From Promethearchaeia archaeon (GTDB lineage: Archaea; Asgardarchaeota; Lokiarchaeia; Sigyniarchaeales; SOKP01): a stretch of DNA of 64,000 nt. Positions 1 to 8,825 of the stretch are shown one piece after another. A model generated the notes under the pieces. It made no database searches and was not told where the DNA came from. It was given only the letters and a program-made list of their open reading frames with translations. The stretch's first letter is position 1, and each line of letters starts with the position of its first letter. The position numbers and the translations under genes are program-made. Location of the stretch: positions 159,085 to 223,084 of the forward strand of contig JAHQWJ010000014.1 of NCBI GenBank assembly GCA_029856125.1. Direction: 5' to 3'.

Positions 1-2085
1 AACGATCGATGTAAAAGAATCATCGCTTATTACCATATCGCTCGCTTCCTTCGCAACATCAGTTCCTTGAATCCCCATAGCTATTCCTGCATCTGCCATA
101 TTCAAGGCTAGAGCGTCGTTAACCCCATCTCCGGTCATAGCCACAACTTGATTAGCTTCTTGGTATTTTTCAATTATATCTTGTTTATGCTCTGGAGATA
201 CCCTAGCAAACACTTTTATTCTGCCAAAATCAAAAAATGATTTAACTTTTTTTATTGCTTTTCCTTCTACTACAATTTCATCCTTGTTTTTAATAATAGA
301 GATTTGTTGGGCAATAGCTTTCGCCGTTGTGGGAGAATCTCCTGTGATCATTACTACATCCACCCCAGCGTTGTGACATTGCTCAATGCTTTGTTTCACA
401 CCTTCCCGAGGAGGATCATGGATCGTTACAAACCCAATGTATATCATATCTGACTCGCACAACTTTCTGCTTTTCTCGTCTTCTTGTGGAATAGTATCTA
501 GTTTCTTATAACACAAACTCAAGATTCTATATCCTTGTCCAGCGTAGATATCCGAAATCTTCAAAATTTTGTCTCTAATTTCGTTAGAAAATTTTAACTC
601 TTGATCTTTATATAAGACTTTTTTGCAGAGCGGGATTAATATCTCACTAGCACCTTTAGTAAAAGAATAAAATTTACCCTCTTTTTTATAAACTTTAGTC
701 ATTCTTTTAACTTTAGAATCGAATGGATGCTCTTTAACGTATTCAAAATCTTCTAGGAGATAATCGCCCATCCCCTTTTGAAAAAGAACCATTAAAGCTC
801 CTTCTGTAGGAGAACCAATTACATTCCAGTTATTGATAGTTTTTCCTGATACTTCAATCTCATTTTTTACCAATGCTGAGTTATTGTTCAAGAAACCTGA
901 AGTTAAAAGCAATTTGAGTTGAGGATGGTCATCGATGTGTTTCACATATACTGAATTTTTTGGATCGTCGACTAAAATAATTTCTCCGTCAGGACTATAA
1001 CCACTACCAGAAACATTATATGTAGAACCGTTTGTCCATACATGCTGAATCGACATTTGGTTTTTCGTCAAGGTGCCTGTTTTATCTGAGCAAACTACGC
1101 TTACTCGCCCTAAACTATCTACTGAAGCGAGATTTCTGATGATGACGCCGTGGCGAGCCATAGTTACAACACCCGTTAACAAAATAATTGTTACAAGAAG
1201 AGGTATATTGATAGGTAGTAAATCCATGGCAGAGTTAAGACTCTTGACTATATTTAACTCACCGGTAGCGCCCCAAAGAATCATGAGAATAAGAAACCAA
1301 AAACCGATAACGATCAACCCTAACCACTTACCAAAATTATTCATTTTTGCTCGAATTGGAATCTCGCTTGTTCCTGCGTCTTCTAAACCTTGCGATATTT
1401 TTCCTATTTCGGTATCTTTACCTGTTTTTACTGCTATTGCCGTTGCATTACCAGTAGCAATAAAGGTTCCGTAATATACTAAATTAAATCGGTTTGCGAT
1501 AGCTATATCCTCGTTTTTTATTGCTGCTCCGTCATGAGCTTTTCTAACCGGCTCAGATTCTCCCGTTAAACTGGATTCGTTAACTTCTAGGTTAGAAGAT
1601 TGAATGATTCTCCCATCAGCAGGTATTCGGTCTCCTTGCTTTAGGACTAGTAAATCGCCAGCTACTACATTTTTTGTCGTAATATCCTCCTTTTGACCAT
1701 CTCTTATTACCGTGGTTGTTGGTGCCGTCATTTCTCGTAGTGCGTTTAATTTTTTTGTTGCTCTATATTGCTGTATGATGGCAACTACACAATTGAGAGC
1801 CACTATGCCTAAAGTTAGCATGACGAATATTAAATTTCCCTCGCCCATTGTGATTGCTGCTAAAAACAATATTAACGAAGCGAATAGATAAATTACGATT
1901 AACCAATTGAATAAAGGAGCGAGATATATTTTGATAAATCCTTTAGAAGCTTTCGGAATCTCGTTAAATCCGTAAAGTTCAAGCCGTTTTTGGGCTTCCT
2001 CACTTGTTAATCCTTTAGTTGAATTAGTGTTAAACTTTTTGTAGATTTGATCTAACTCAAAATTATAGTATTTGATTTCTTCCAT
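1..2085 (-). CDS. P-type cation-transporting ATPase, 3' end outside window
   Basis: The reading frame is open from an ATG at 2085 to the window edge, giving 695 residues without the C-terminal membrane helices. It holds the actuator motif TGES (about 174-177), the phosphorylation motif CSDKTGT with Asp near 334, and the hinge motif MTGDGVNDALAL near the truncated end. These define an ATP-driven ion pump of the P-type family with a type II-like layout. Two membrane helices precede the actuator domain and two follow it. The M4 motif reads PINIP (about 291-295), where Ca2+ and Na+/K+ pumps have PEGLP or PEGLL, so the ion-binding Glu is missing. A close paralogue follows on the same strand after 177 bases, suggesting tandem duplication. 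The family is certain; the transported ion is unknown. Confidence 0.95.
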   Translation of the reverse strand, partial: MEEIKYYNFELDQIYKKFNTNSTKGLTSEEAQKRLELYGFNEIPKASKGFIKIYLAPLFNWLIVIYLFASLILFLAAITMGEGNLIFVMLTLGIVALNCVVAIIQQYRATKKLNALREMTAPTTTVIRDGQKEDITTKNVVAGDLLVLKQGDRIPADGRIIQSSNLEVNESSLTGESEPVRKAHDGAAIKNEDIAIANRFNLVYYGTFIATGNATAIAVKTGKDTEIGKISQGLEDAGTSEIPIRAKMNNFGKWLGLIVIGFWFLILMILWGATGELNIVKSLNSAMDLLPINIPLLVTIILLTGVVTMARHGVIIRNLASVDSLGRVSVVCSDKTGTLTKNQMSIQHVWTNGSTYNVSGSGYSPDGEIILVDDPKNSVYVKHIDDHPQLKLLLTSGFLNNNSALVKNEIEVSGKTINNWNVIGSPTEGALMVLFQKGMGDYLLEDFEYVKEHPFDSKVKRMTKVYKKEGKFYSFTKGASEILIPLCKKVLYKDQELKFSNEIRDKILKISDIYAGQGYRILSLCYKKLDTIPQEDEKSRKLCESDMIYIGFVTIHDPPREGVKQSIEQCHNAGVDVVMITGDSPTTAKAIAQQISIIKNKDEIVVEGKAIKKVKSFFDFGRIKVFARVSPEHKQDIIEKYQEANQVVAMTGDGVNDALALNMADAGIAMGIQGTDVAKEASDMVISDDSFTSIV

Positions 2086-2261
2086 TTAAATTCTCCCGGG
2101 ACTTAATCTTAATTTTGATTTTATGATAAAAAATAATTATAATAAATACACAATAGAAATTCTTGTTTTTATTTTATAGTATTTTGTTAATAAAAATAGT
2201 TATTAAAGATAATTTAAAAAAATAATAGAAATGATTCAAAAATACAATTATCTATATGGAT

Positions 2262-5129
2262 TTAGAAGAGAATATTTTTTCTCCTCGTAATGTATTTAAA
2301 TATCTCTATTCCTATTAAGCCAGGTAGCGCCATTAAAATACATATTATCCAGTCGGTACCACTCAAAAAGAGAAAGTTTAATTGTAAACCTAAGCCAAAT
2401 TCATCGTTTATATAATAATTAACGGCATTTGAAAATAAAACGAACAAGACGTGCAAAGCGAGCGTAAATAAGCTAATTACGAGTAACGTTGACGAAAATT
2501 CGTTTTTAAGGCTTTTGAAAAGCGATTTGTTAGGGCGTCTGAATGTCCAGATGAAGGTAGTTTCAACAATGTAAAGCGTGGTAATAAACATAGTCCTTGC
2601 TTTTTGTGCCAACAGTTCGGGTTGTGTTGATCCAACGGGAATATAACTAATTGTAGGGTTAAGATTCCAATCATTTAATGGGACTAAACCTCCTAACGTA
2701 AATTGAAGAACTAAAACCAAACCAATTCCCATTAACAACGCTTGTATTACCAACATTACCCACATATTCTTGTTTAATAGTTGTTCCTCGTCTCTGGGAG
2801 GTTCTTTCATAACATCTATTGGATGTTTATCAATCACTAAAGCTAAAGCAGGTAAGGAATGAACTATCGCGTATATATAAATATGCTGCCAATTTGAGCT
2901 AAACAAAATAAATGATGGGACAAACTCATACGCAAAAAAAATAACGGATTCCATTAGATTTAAGCAGATAAAAAAGAATATGATCGTTCGAATTCTAGCA
3001 AACAAACCACGACCAATTTTTACACCCCTAACTATAGATGTGAAGTTATCGTCGCTTATGACCATATCAGCGGTTTCTTTAGCTACATCAGTTCCCATTA
3101 TACCCATGGCTATCCCGGCATTCGCTAATTTTAAAGCTAACGCGTCGTTAATACCGTCTCCCGTCATAGCACAGATGTGATTCTCTGACTGATACTTTTC
3201 TATTATTATCTCTTTATCTGAAGGATTGACTCGCGCAAATACCGACACTCTATTGAAATCTTTATCGTTTAAATTGTTAATTTCTGAACTTTCTACTATT
3301 AAATCCCCTTCATTATAAATTCTCATTTGAGCTGCAATAGTTTTGGCTGTTGCTGGATGGTCGCCTGTGATCATTGAAATTTTAATACCGGCTAATTCAC
3401 ATTCCTCTACTGAAGCTCTCACTCCTGGTTTGGGAGGGTCCAATATCGAAACAAAACCTAAGAAGACAAGATCATTTTCAACTTTTCCTCTTTTAAAATC
3501 TTGTTCGCCCTTTATTTTTCTATAACCAATAGCTAAAGTTCGATATCCTTGGTTCGCTCGGATTTGAATTTTATCGATTAAGAGTTTTTTTAATCTTTCA
3601 GTTAATGTTTCTTCTACACCGTTTATTTCAATTATACTTGATATGTCTAAGATCCTCTCCGGTGCTCCTTTGGAGAATGCTATAATAATAGAATTATTAG
3701 TTTTAAGTTTACATACAGTAGTCATTCGTTTAACTTCTGAAGTAAATGAAAACTCCTTTAATATAGAGTATTTATTTTTTATATCATAAGGAATGTATCC
3801 TGCCTTTTCAGCTAACACTAATAAAGAAGCCTCTGTTGGCGAGCCTAAAGCTTTTCTTACGGCAATTTCCTTTGATTCTTTCAACTGGACTTTAACATCT
3901 TCATACACTAATTTAGCGTTATTATTTAAGACGCTTGAATCAATGAATTTGATAAATGTAGAATTTTCCTCAAAGCTCATTTTCTTTCCATTTTCGAGAA
4001 TAATTCCTTCCGGATCATATCCTGAACCCGTAACTTGGTATTCGTTGTTATTTATCCAAAATCTTTCAACGGTCATTTCGTTTTTAGTAATGGTTCCAGT
4101 CTTATCTGAACAAATTACAGATACACGGCCAAGTGATTCGATTGCTGACAAATTTTTTATTATTACTCCACTTTGAGCCATATTAAGTACTCCTGTAACG
4201 AGAACGAGCGTTGTTAGTAAAGGTAGGTTAATAGGCATGATTCCCATTGATATTAAAATAGAATCTATAATCGCTTCAGTTATATTATCACCAAAAAATC
4301 GACCTTCTAATCCTAAAATAGAAAATTTATACACAATTAAGACGATTAAGTAAAGGATAACTATCGTTCCAAGGATATACCCTAACCTATTTAGTTTTCT
4401 TGTCAGTGGAATGTCCTCGATACTTCCCATATCTTTAAGTTGATTTGAAATTTTACCAATCTCAGTATTAAGGCCTGTTCCAGCGACAAGTGCTTTCCCT
4501 CTACCAGTATTTATGTAAGTCCCCATGAACACCATATTGCTTTGTTTCTGAATGGGTAATTCTCTATCTTTTAGTGACTTATTATTTTTTTCTACCGGCT
4601 CACTCTCCCCGGTGAGTGGCGCTTCGTCAATAGTTAAATTGGTTGACTCAATAATTCTCGCATCTGCACCTATTTTATCGCCTTGCTCTAATAAAATAAT
4701 ATCCCCTGGAACTAGTTCTTTTATAGGAATTTCAAACTGAATTCCATCTCGCAGGACAACCGTTTTTAAAGCGGCAATTTGTCTTAAAGCGTCTAATGCT
4801 TTTCGAGCCCTATATTGTTGAGTTATTACGGTTATTGAATTAATAACTACTACTGTAAAAGTAATGATTGTTGATGTTATATCTCCGAGTATTATAACGA
4901 TTGTTGCCGAAATAATCAGTATTATTATTAAAAAATTGAAAATTGGTGCTAAATAGATTTTCCACAGAGATTTTTTAATTTTTGGTAATTCATTAAAGCC
5001 ATATTTGATGTATTTTTTCTCTATTTCAGAAGTTTTCAAACCCTTGTTAGAATCAGTCTGAAACTGAGTAATTAAATCATCTATTGATTGAGAATACGCT
5101 ATATCAGAACGAGGTTGGGTTTGATTCAT
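2262..5129 (-). CDS. P-type cation-transporting ATPase, full length
   Basis: This 955-residue pump is a paralogue of the preceding one. Visible motifs are TGES (about 173-176), CSDKTGTITKN with phospho-accepting Asp342, the nucleotide-domain signature KGAPE, and MTGDGINDALAL before M5. The N-terminus has the cation-ATPase extension (FNELP), and six C-terminal helices give the ten-helix plan of type II pumps. M4 reads PINLP (299-303) instead of PEGLP. M5 keeps the Asn and Glu of the SERCA site (LNLMES), but M6 reads YAIVHSLP where SERCA has NLVTDGLP, so the key Asp is His. The ligand set therefore fits neither Ca2+ nor Na+/K+ pumps. The length is usual for the family. The ion or other substrate cannot be named. 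Confidence 0.95.
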   Translation of the reverse strand: MNQTQPRSDIAYSQSIDDLITQFQTDSNKGLKTSEIEKKYIKYGFNELPKIKKSLWKIYLAPIFNFLIIILIISATIVIILGDITSTIITFTVVVINSITVITQQYRARKALDALRQIAALKTVVLRDGIQFEIPIKELVPGDIILLEQGDKIGADARIIESTNLTIDEAPLTGESEPVEKNNKSLKDRELPIQKQSNMVFMGTYINTGRGKALVAGTGLNTEIGKISNQLKDMGSIEDIPLTRKLNRLGYILGTIVILYLIVLIVYKFSILGLEGRFFGDNITEAIIDSILISMGIMPINLPLLTTLVLVTGVLNMAQSGVIIKNLSAIESLGRVSVICSDKTGTITKNEMTVERFWINNNEYQVTGSGYDPEGIILENGKKMSFEENSTFIKFIDSSVLNNNAKLVYEDVKVQLKESKEIAVRKALGSPTEASLLVLAEKAGYIPYDIKNKYSILKEFSFTSEVKRMTTVCKLKTNNSIIIAFSKGAPERILDISSIIEINGVEETLTERLKKLLIDKIQIRANQGYRTLAIGYRKIKGEQDFKRGKVENDLVFLGFVSILDPPKPGVRASVEECELAGIKISMITGDHPATAKTIAAQMRIYNEGDLIVESSEINNLNDKDFNRVSVFARVNPSDKEIIIEKYQSENHICAMTGDGINDALALKLANAGIAMGIMGTDVAKETADMVISDDNFTSIVRGVKIGRGLFARIRTIIFFFICLNLMESVIFFAYEFVPSFILFSSNWQHIYIYAIVHSLPALALVIDKHPIDVMKEPPRDEEQLLNKNMWVMLVIQALLMGIGLVLVLQFTLGGLVPLNDWNLNPTISYIPVGSTQPELLAQKARTMFITTLYIVETTFIWTFRRPNKSLFKSLKNEFSSTLLVISLFTLALHVLFVLFSNAVNYYINDEFGLGLQLNFLFLSGTDWIICILMALPGLIGIEIFKYITRRKNILF

Positions 5130-5234
5130 TTCACTATCTATTTCTAATTTAGATTACATTAATTGCTAATAAATAGTGATTTAAACATTTTTAATTATAT
5201 ATTTTTTTCTCAAAAACAAAGGTATGTGTTATGA

Positions 5235-6188
5235 TTAGAGATTAAATTCGGAAGGATCTCCTAATATAGCAATTAAGACATGAAATTTTTTTCTGATGGT
5301 TGTACTCGAAAATCTGCTTGTTTGTTCAACAATACTTTGAGTAAAAATCTTGCGATTATCTAAAGTCTGTCCAATATAGTAAATTAATCCCGCTGTAAAA
5401 GCCTTGTAGTTCAGGTTTAGGATTTGCTCGTAAGAAATTTTCTGTAAAATTTTAGCTGCTAATAATTGCATTTCCAATTTTAATCTTATGTAATCTGGCT
5501 CGCTGGAGAAGTGTTGTTCAACTCGTTCAAAATTGATATTGTTTAAATCCTTCTGAAATAAAATTTTAATCTTATTTTTTATCTCTTCTTCTAGATTTAT
5601 CGCGTTTTTATACCCCTTCAACCTTTTATCTGTTCTTTTAACTTTTAACATCGCATTGTTGAGCATCTTTTTGTTTATCTTATGGCCTAACTCTTTAGAT
5701 GCTTTGATGAAATCTTCAATCCTAACATTTGTGGTTTCTTTTATTTCCATCCAAATGATTGCAAGAAAGATAATTACCATATTTTCATATGTCTGTCTAT
5801 GATATTTGTTATACCGGAGATAATTGTCTTTTATTTCGTTGTATTTAGCCTTATCAATATTTAGTCCAATACCATAACTTTTGAGCATGCTAATAGTTTT
5901 TTTTTGCTCAGTAAAACTACTCTGAGAATCCTTAAACCATTTGGACAAAGTTTTAATTTGCTCAAAACGAGCTTTCGTTTTTGGATCCTGAGTAGCTCTT
6001 GAGTCACTTATTCTTATTTTTCTTTCGTAATCTATTTGGGACTCAGAATAAAAGTCAGGAGACGGAACATTCTCAAAAGCGATTTTATCTTTATCAATTA
6101 AACCACAATTTTGACAAACATAGTATCCCCCTTCCAACTTTAAGTTCTTGTGTTCACATTCAGCTATTTCTTTATTAGTTTTATTCAA
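5235..6188 (-). CDS. divergent transcription initiation factor B (TFB-like)
   Basis: The 317-residue protein starts at a TTG at 6188. An N-terminal zinc ribbon has Cys11-x-His13 and Cys25-x2-Cys28 (YVCQNCGLI). A linker follows with KTKARFEQI, then about 210 mostly helical residues where TFB carries two cyclin-like repeats. TFB bridges TBP, promoter BRE and RNA polymerase in archaea. The C-terminal part is much less conserved than in the second TFB at 7014-7946, and the TFB-typical cyclin motifs are hard to see, so this may be a specialised or regulatory paralogue. It lies upstream of and divergent from a small membrane protein gene. The zinc ribbon is clear; general initiation activity is inferred. 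Confidence 0.75.
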   Translation of the reverse strand: MNKTNKEIAECEHKNLKLEGGYYVCQNCGLIDKDKIAFENVPSPDFYSESQIDYERKIRISDSRATQDPKTKARFEQIKTLSKWFKDSQSSFTEQKKTISMLKSYGIGLNIDKAKYNEIKDNYLRYNKYHRQTYENMVIIFLAIIWMEIKETTNVRIEDFIKASKELGHKINKKMLNNAMLKVKRTDKRLKGYKNAINLEEEIKNKIKILFQKDLNNINFERVEQHFSSEPDYIRLKLEMQLLAAKILQKISYEQILNLNYKAFTAGLIYYIGQTLDNRKIFTQSIVEQTSRFSSTTIRKKFHVLIAILGDPSEFNL

Positions 6189-6360
6189 GGATTCAACATT
6201 TGATTAATCTAATTATAATCTATCACATCTATTCAAAAAAAGTATTAATCTTTAATTTATAAATGTAGCATAAAAAAACCATCAAATTAAATATTATATA
6301 AAAGATTTAAAAGAAAATAATGAGTATTAAATATAATCAGAAAAAAACAAGCGATTACTT

Positions 6361-6930
6361 ATGGAGCGTAAAGTCGTAATAAAATGGGTAAAAATTTTTA
6401 GTATTAGTTTTCTTATTCTTTCATTACTTGGATTAGTTGATCTCATCTTGCTCAGCACTCTTATTAATCTAACTTTAGATAGTGAGCAATTTACTATTAT
6501 TACGATAATTTTTCAATCAGGCTTTATGACTTTTCACGCAGTGTTGCTATGGATTGTTTTACTCAGTATTTTTTGTGGCTTTATTGCGTTATCATACTCC
6601 ATTTTTAAAGTCGTTAACAATAACACCATTGGAGATAAAATTTTTGCTAAATTTTTATTGCTTATAGGTTTATTCCTAATTATTGGCGGTTTTATCACCA
6701 TGAGTTTCATAGTTTTATTAGGTGAAAGCACCATCAATACAGGTATCACTACTATTATTTTCCAAGAAGCTCTCCTTTCGCCTTCGATTACTCCTGTTAT
6801 TGGAGCGATTATGTGGTTTTATTTCCCTTTTGTTGTTTCTTGCTTTTTAATCTCTGGATTAATTTTCAGCGGAATTGGTCTTAAATGGTTGCTACTTATT
6901 GAAGAAAAAGAAGAATCCACTGATAATTAA
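6361..6930 (+). CDS. four-helix membrane protein, unknown function
   Basis: The 189-residue protein has four predicted membrane segments, at about residues 10-35, 58-82, 95-120 and 145-175. It starts with MERKVV and ends in a short acidic tail (EEKEESTDN). No conserved catalytic or ligand residues stand out, and I do not recognise the family. The ATG at 6361 follows an A-rich leader without a clear Shine-Dalgarno site, so it may be a leaderless transcript. It sits between two TFB genes that both run on the opposite strand, which might matter for regulation but gives no functional clue. Confidence 0.7.
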   Translation: MERKVVIKWVKIFSISFLILSLLGLVDLILLSTLINLTLDSEQFTIITIIFQSGFMTFHAVLLWIVLLSIFCGFIALSYSIFKVVNNNTIGDKIFAKFLLLIGLFLIIGGFITMSFIVLLGESTINTGITTIIFQEALLSPSITPVIGAIMWFYFPFVVSCFLISGLIFSGIGLKWLLLIEEKEESTDN

Positions 6931-7013
6931 GGCTGAATATTAACTTATGATTCAGTTTCTTATAACAAAAAAAAGGAAATTAATTTAATCTGCCCGATCT
7001 ATGACATCCCTTA

Positions 7014-7946
7014 CTAGAGCTTACCTTTGATTTGTTTAGCTCTACTACGTAAAGTGACTTCTGTTATTTTAGCGATATTTGCTACGAGAGATTGTGTTCT
7101 TCTTATCGCTCCATCTTTTGCTGCGATATAGATACACGCTGCAGCTAATCCTTTCGGATCCTTCCCTGTTCGCTGTAAACCATTCTTAGATGCAGTTCTT
7201 AACATGTCGATTGCAACTTTTTGGATTTTCATAGGAAGTTCCAATTCGTTACCAAACCGAAAGACTAAACTCTCAGCGGTGATAGGCTGATATCTAAGAC
7301 CTAAACTGGGAAGTACTTCTCTTATAATCATCGCTAGACTCCTGTGTACAGTTCTTCTAGGAGTTAACGAAGCTTCACAAACCTCGTCTAATAACCGTGG
7401 AAAATCGTGTACTCTAATCGCGGCGTATAAAGATCCCGCTATAAATCCATTAATCGACCTTCCCATTGTTAATTTTTTCTTAGCTACTATGCTATAAATC
7501 TTCCACGCAGTTTCTGAAATGTATTCAGGAATATTTAGTTTTGAGGTAAGCATTTTCAATTTGGGTTTAGCTTCCCAAAAGTTACGTTCTATACTTGAAA
7601 TAAGAGAATTTTGAATTTTTGATAATCTTGAAAACAAAGCTTGCTCCTTTGGACCTATTGACTTACCCTTTGAATCGGTTTTCGTGGTTGGGAGCATTGT
7701 CCTCGGTCCAAAATCCCGCCACCTCGGCTCAGTCCTTCGGCGGTTCTGTATCTCTTCCACAGTGTAAGCTCTTCGCTCATTGCCAACATAGGTTCTTTCT
7801 GCGATCATGCCGCAATTTAAGCAAACTTTATTCCCATCGCGTTCTTCTATTGATGGGGTTGAACAACACTCGATATTTTTATTGGGCAAATTATCTTGAT
7901 CATCATTATCTTTAGAAATTAATCGATCACGGTAATTGCTATTCAT
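7014..7946 (-). CDS. tfb: transcription initiation factor B (TFB)
   Basis: This 310-residue protein has the full TFB layout: an N-terminal zinc ribbon (about 27-50), the B-finger/linker segment rich in Arg with WRDFGPR, and two cyclin-like repeats (for example LTMGRSINGFIAGSLYAA and KDPKGLAAACIYIA). It recruits RNA polymerase to TBP-bound promoters. The zinc ribbon is odd. The second knuckle is normal (CLNCG), but the first reads ECCSTP, with adjacent cysteines and Thr where a second Cys or His is expected. Eukaryotic TFIIB has Cys-x2-His-Pro here. It is the second TFB within 3 kb, and multiple TFBs often share promoter classes. The ATG at 7946 is the obvious start. Confidence 0.93.
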   Translation of the reverse strand: MNSNYRDRLISKDNDDQDNLPNKNIECCSTPSIEERDGNKVCLNCGMIAERTYVGNERRAYTVEEIQNRRRTEPRWRDFGPRTMLPTTKTDSKGKSIGPKEQALFSRLSKIQNSLISSIERNFWEAKPKLKMLTSKLNIPEYISETAWKIYSIVAKKKLTMGRSINGFIAGSLYAAIRVHDFPRLLDEVCEASLTPRRTVHRSLAMIIREVLPSLGLRYQPITAESLVFRFGNELELPMKIQKVAIDMLRTASKNGLQRTGKDPKGLAAACIYIAAKDGAIRRTQSLVANIAKITEVTLRSRAKQIKGKL

Positions 7947-8229
7947 TATAAAATCACAAAGATTATGTTATTATATCATCTATAGTGCCATCTTAACATA
8001 AGACTTATAAAAAATTAGATGAATGTTACGACTTTAATAATATCATAATATCCAAGTCGCGTTAATAAATGTTTGTACGATTTTGAAGAAATTGGACATT
8101 TTTATTGACGGGGAATACCATGGGAATTAATGATCCTAGTAATTTTTTTTACGATAATCTATAAGAAATAAGCTTAAGAAAAATCCATATTTCTATCTAT
8201 TAATTAATCAATGAAATAACGTGTTTACT

Positions 8230-8745
8230 ATGGATTTTTATGAAGCTGTAAAGAAGAGAAGAAGTTATAGAGTGTATAAACCTGACATGCCAGAAGATGA
8301 TAAGGTTACTCGAATTCTAGAAGCTGCTAGATTGGCTCCTACATGGGCAAATATGCAAGGGATGCATTATATTGTTGTTAAAGACCCTGAAACCGTGAAA
8401 GGAGTATGGAAAGCAGTTGGTCAAAGAAAAAAATTTGTTGAGGCACCCATGTACGTTGTAGGTGTCATTTCTGAATCAGGTTCTGGGACTAATACTAATG
8501 GTATAAAATATTTTCCTTTAGATTGCGGAATCTGTTTTGAACATTTAATTTTAGCTGCAACAGCTGAAGGTTTAGCTACTTGTTGGATTGGATGGTTTAA
8601 TGAAACTAGAGTTAAAAAAGTTCTTGAAATACCTGAAGAATTTAGAGTCATGGCTTTAACACCATTAGGATATCCTGTTAAAGAAAAAGGAGAAGTCATA
8701 GAACGTAAGCCTATTGAAGAAATCGTACATTACGACAAATTCTAA
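8230..8745 (+). CDS. nitroreductase family FMN oxidoreductase
   Basis: About 171 residues match the nitroreductase fold. The N-terminal FMN-phosphate-binding motif is RRSYRVY, followed by EAARLAPTWANMQ, and a C-terminal GYP motif is found near residue 155. These enzymes use FMN and NAD(P)H to reduce nitro compounds, quinones or related substrates. A GTG at 8221 would add three residues, but the ATG at 8230 places the usual family start (MDFYEAVKKRRS) at position 1 and is preferred. The next gene on the same strand is an AOR-type tungstoenzyme 80 bases on, so the pair may be co-expressed. The natural substrate cannot be read from sequence. Confidence 0.9.
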   Translation: MDFYEAVKKRRSYRVYKPDMPEDDKVTRILEAARLAPTWANMQGMHYIVVKDPETVKGVWKAVGQRKKFVEAPMYVVGVISESGSGTNTNGIKYFPLDCGICFEHLILAATAEGLATCWIGWFNETRVKKVLEIPEEFRVMALTPLGYPVKEKGEVIERKPIEEIVHYDKF

Positions 8746-8825
8746 TTTAACTTGAAAATCTTTCTTTTTGATTTTTGATTTTTTTTTAAAGAAAAAGTAA
8801 AATAATCTCATATTTTATTTCATAT

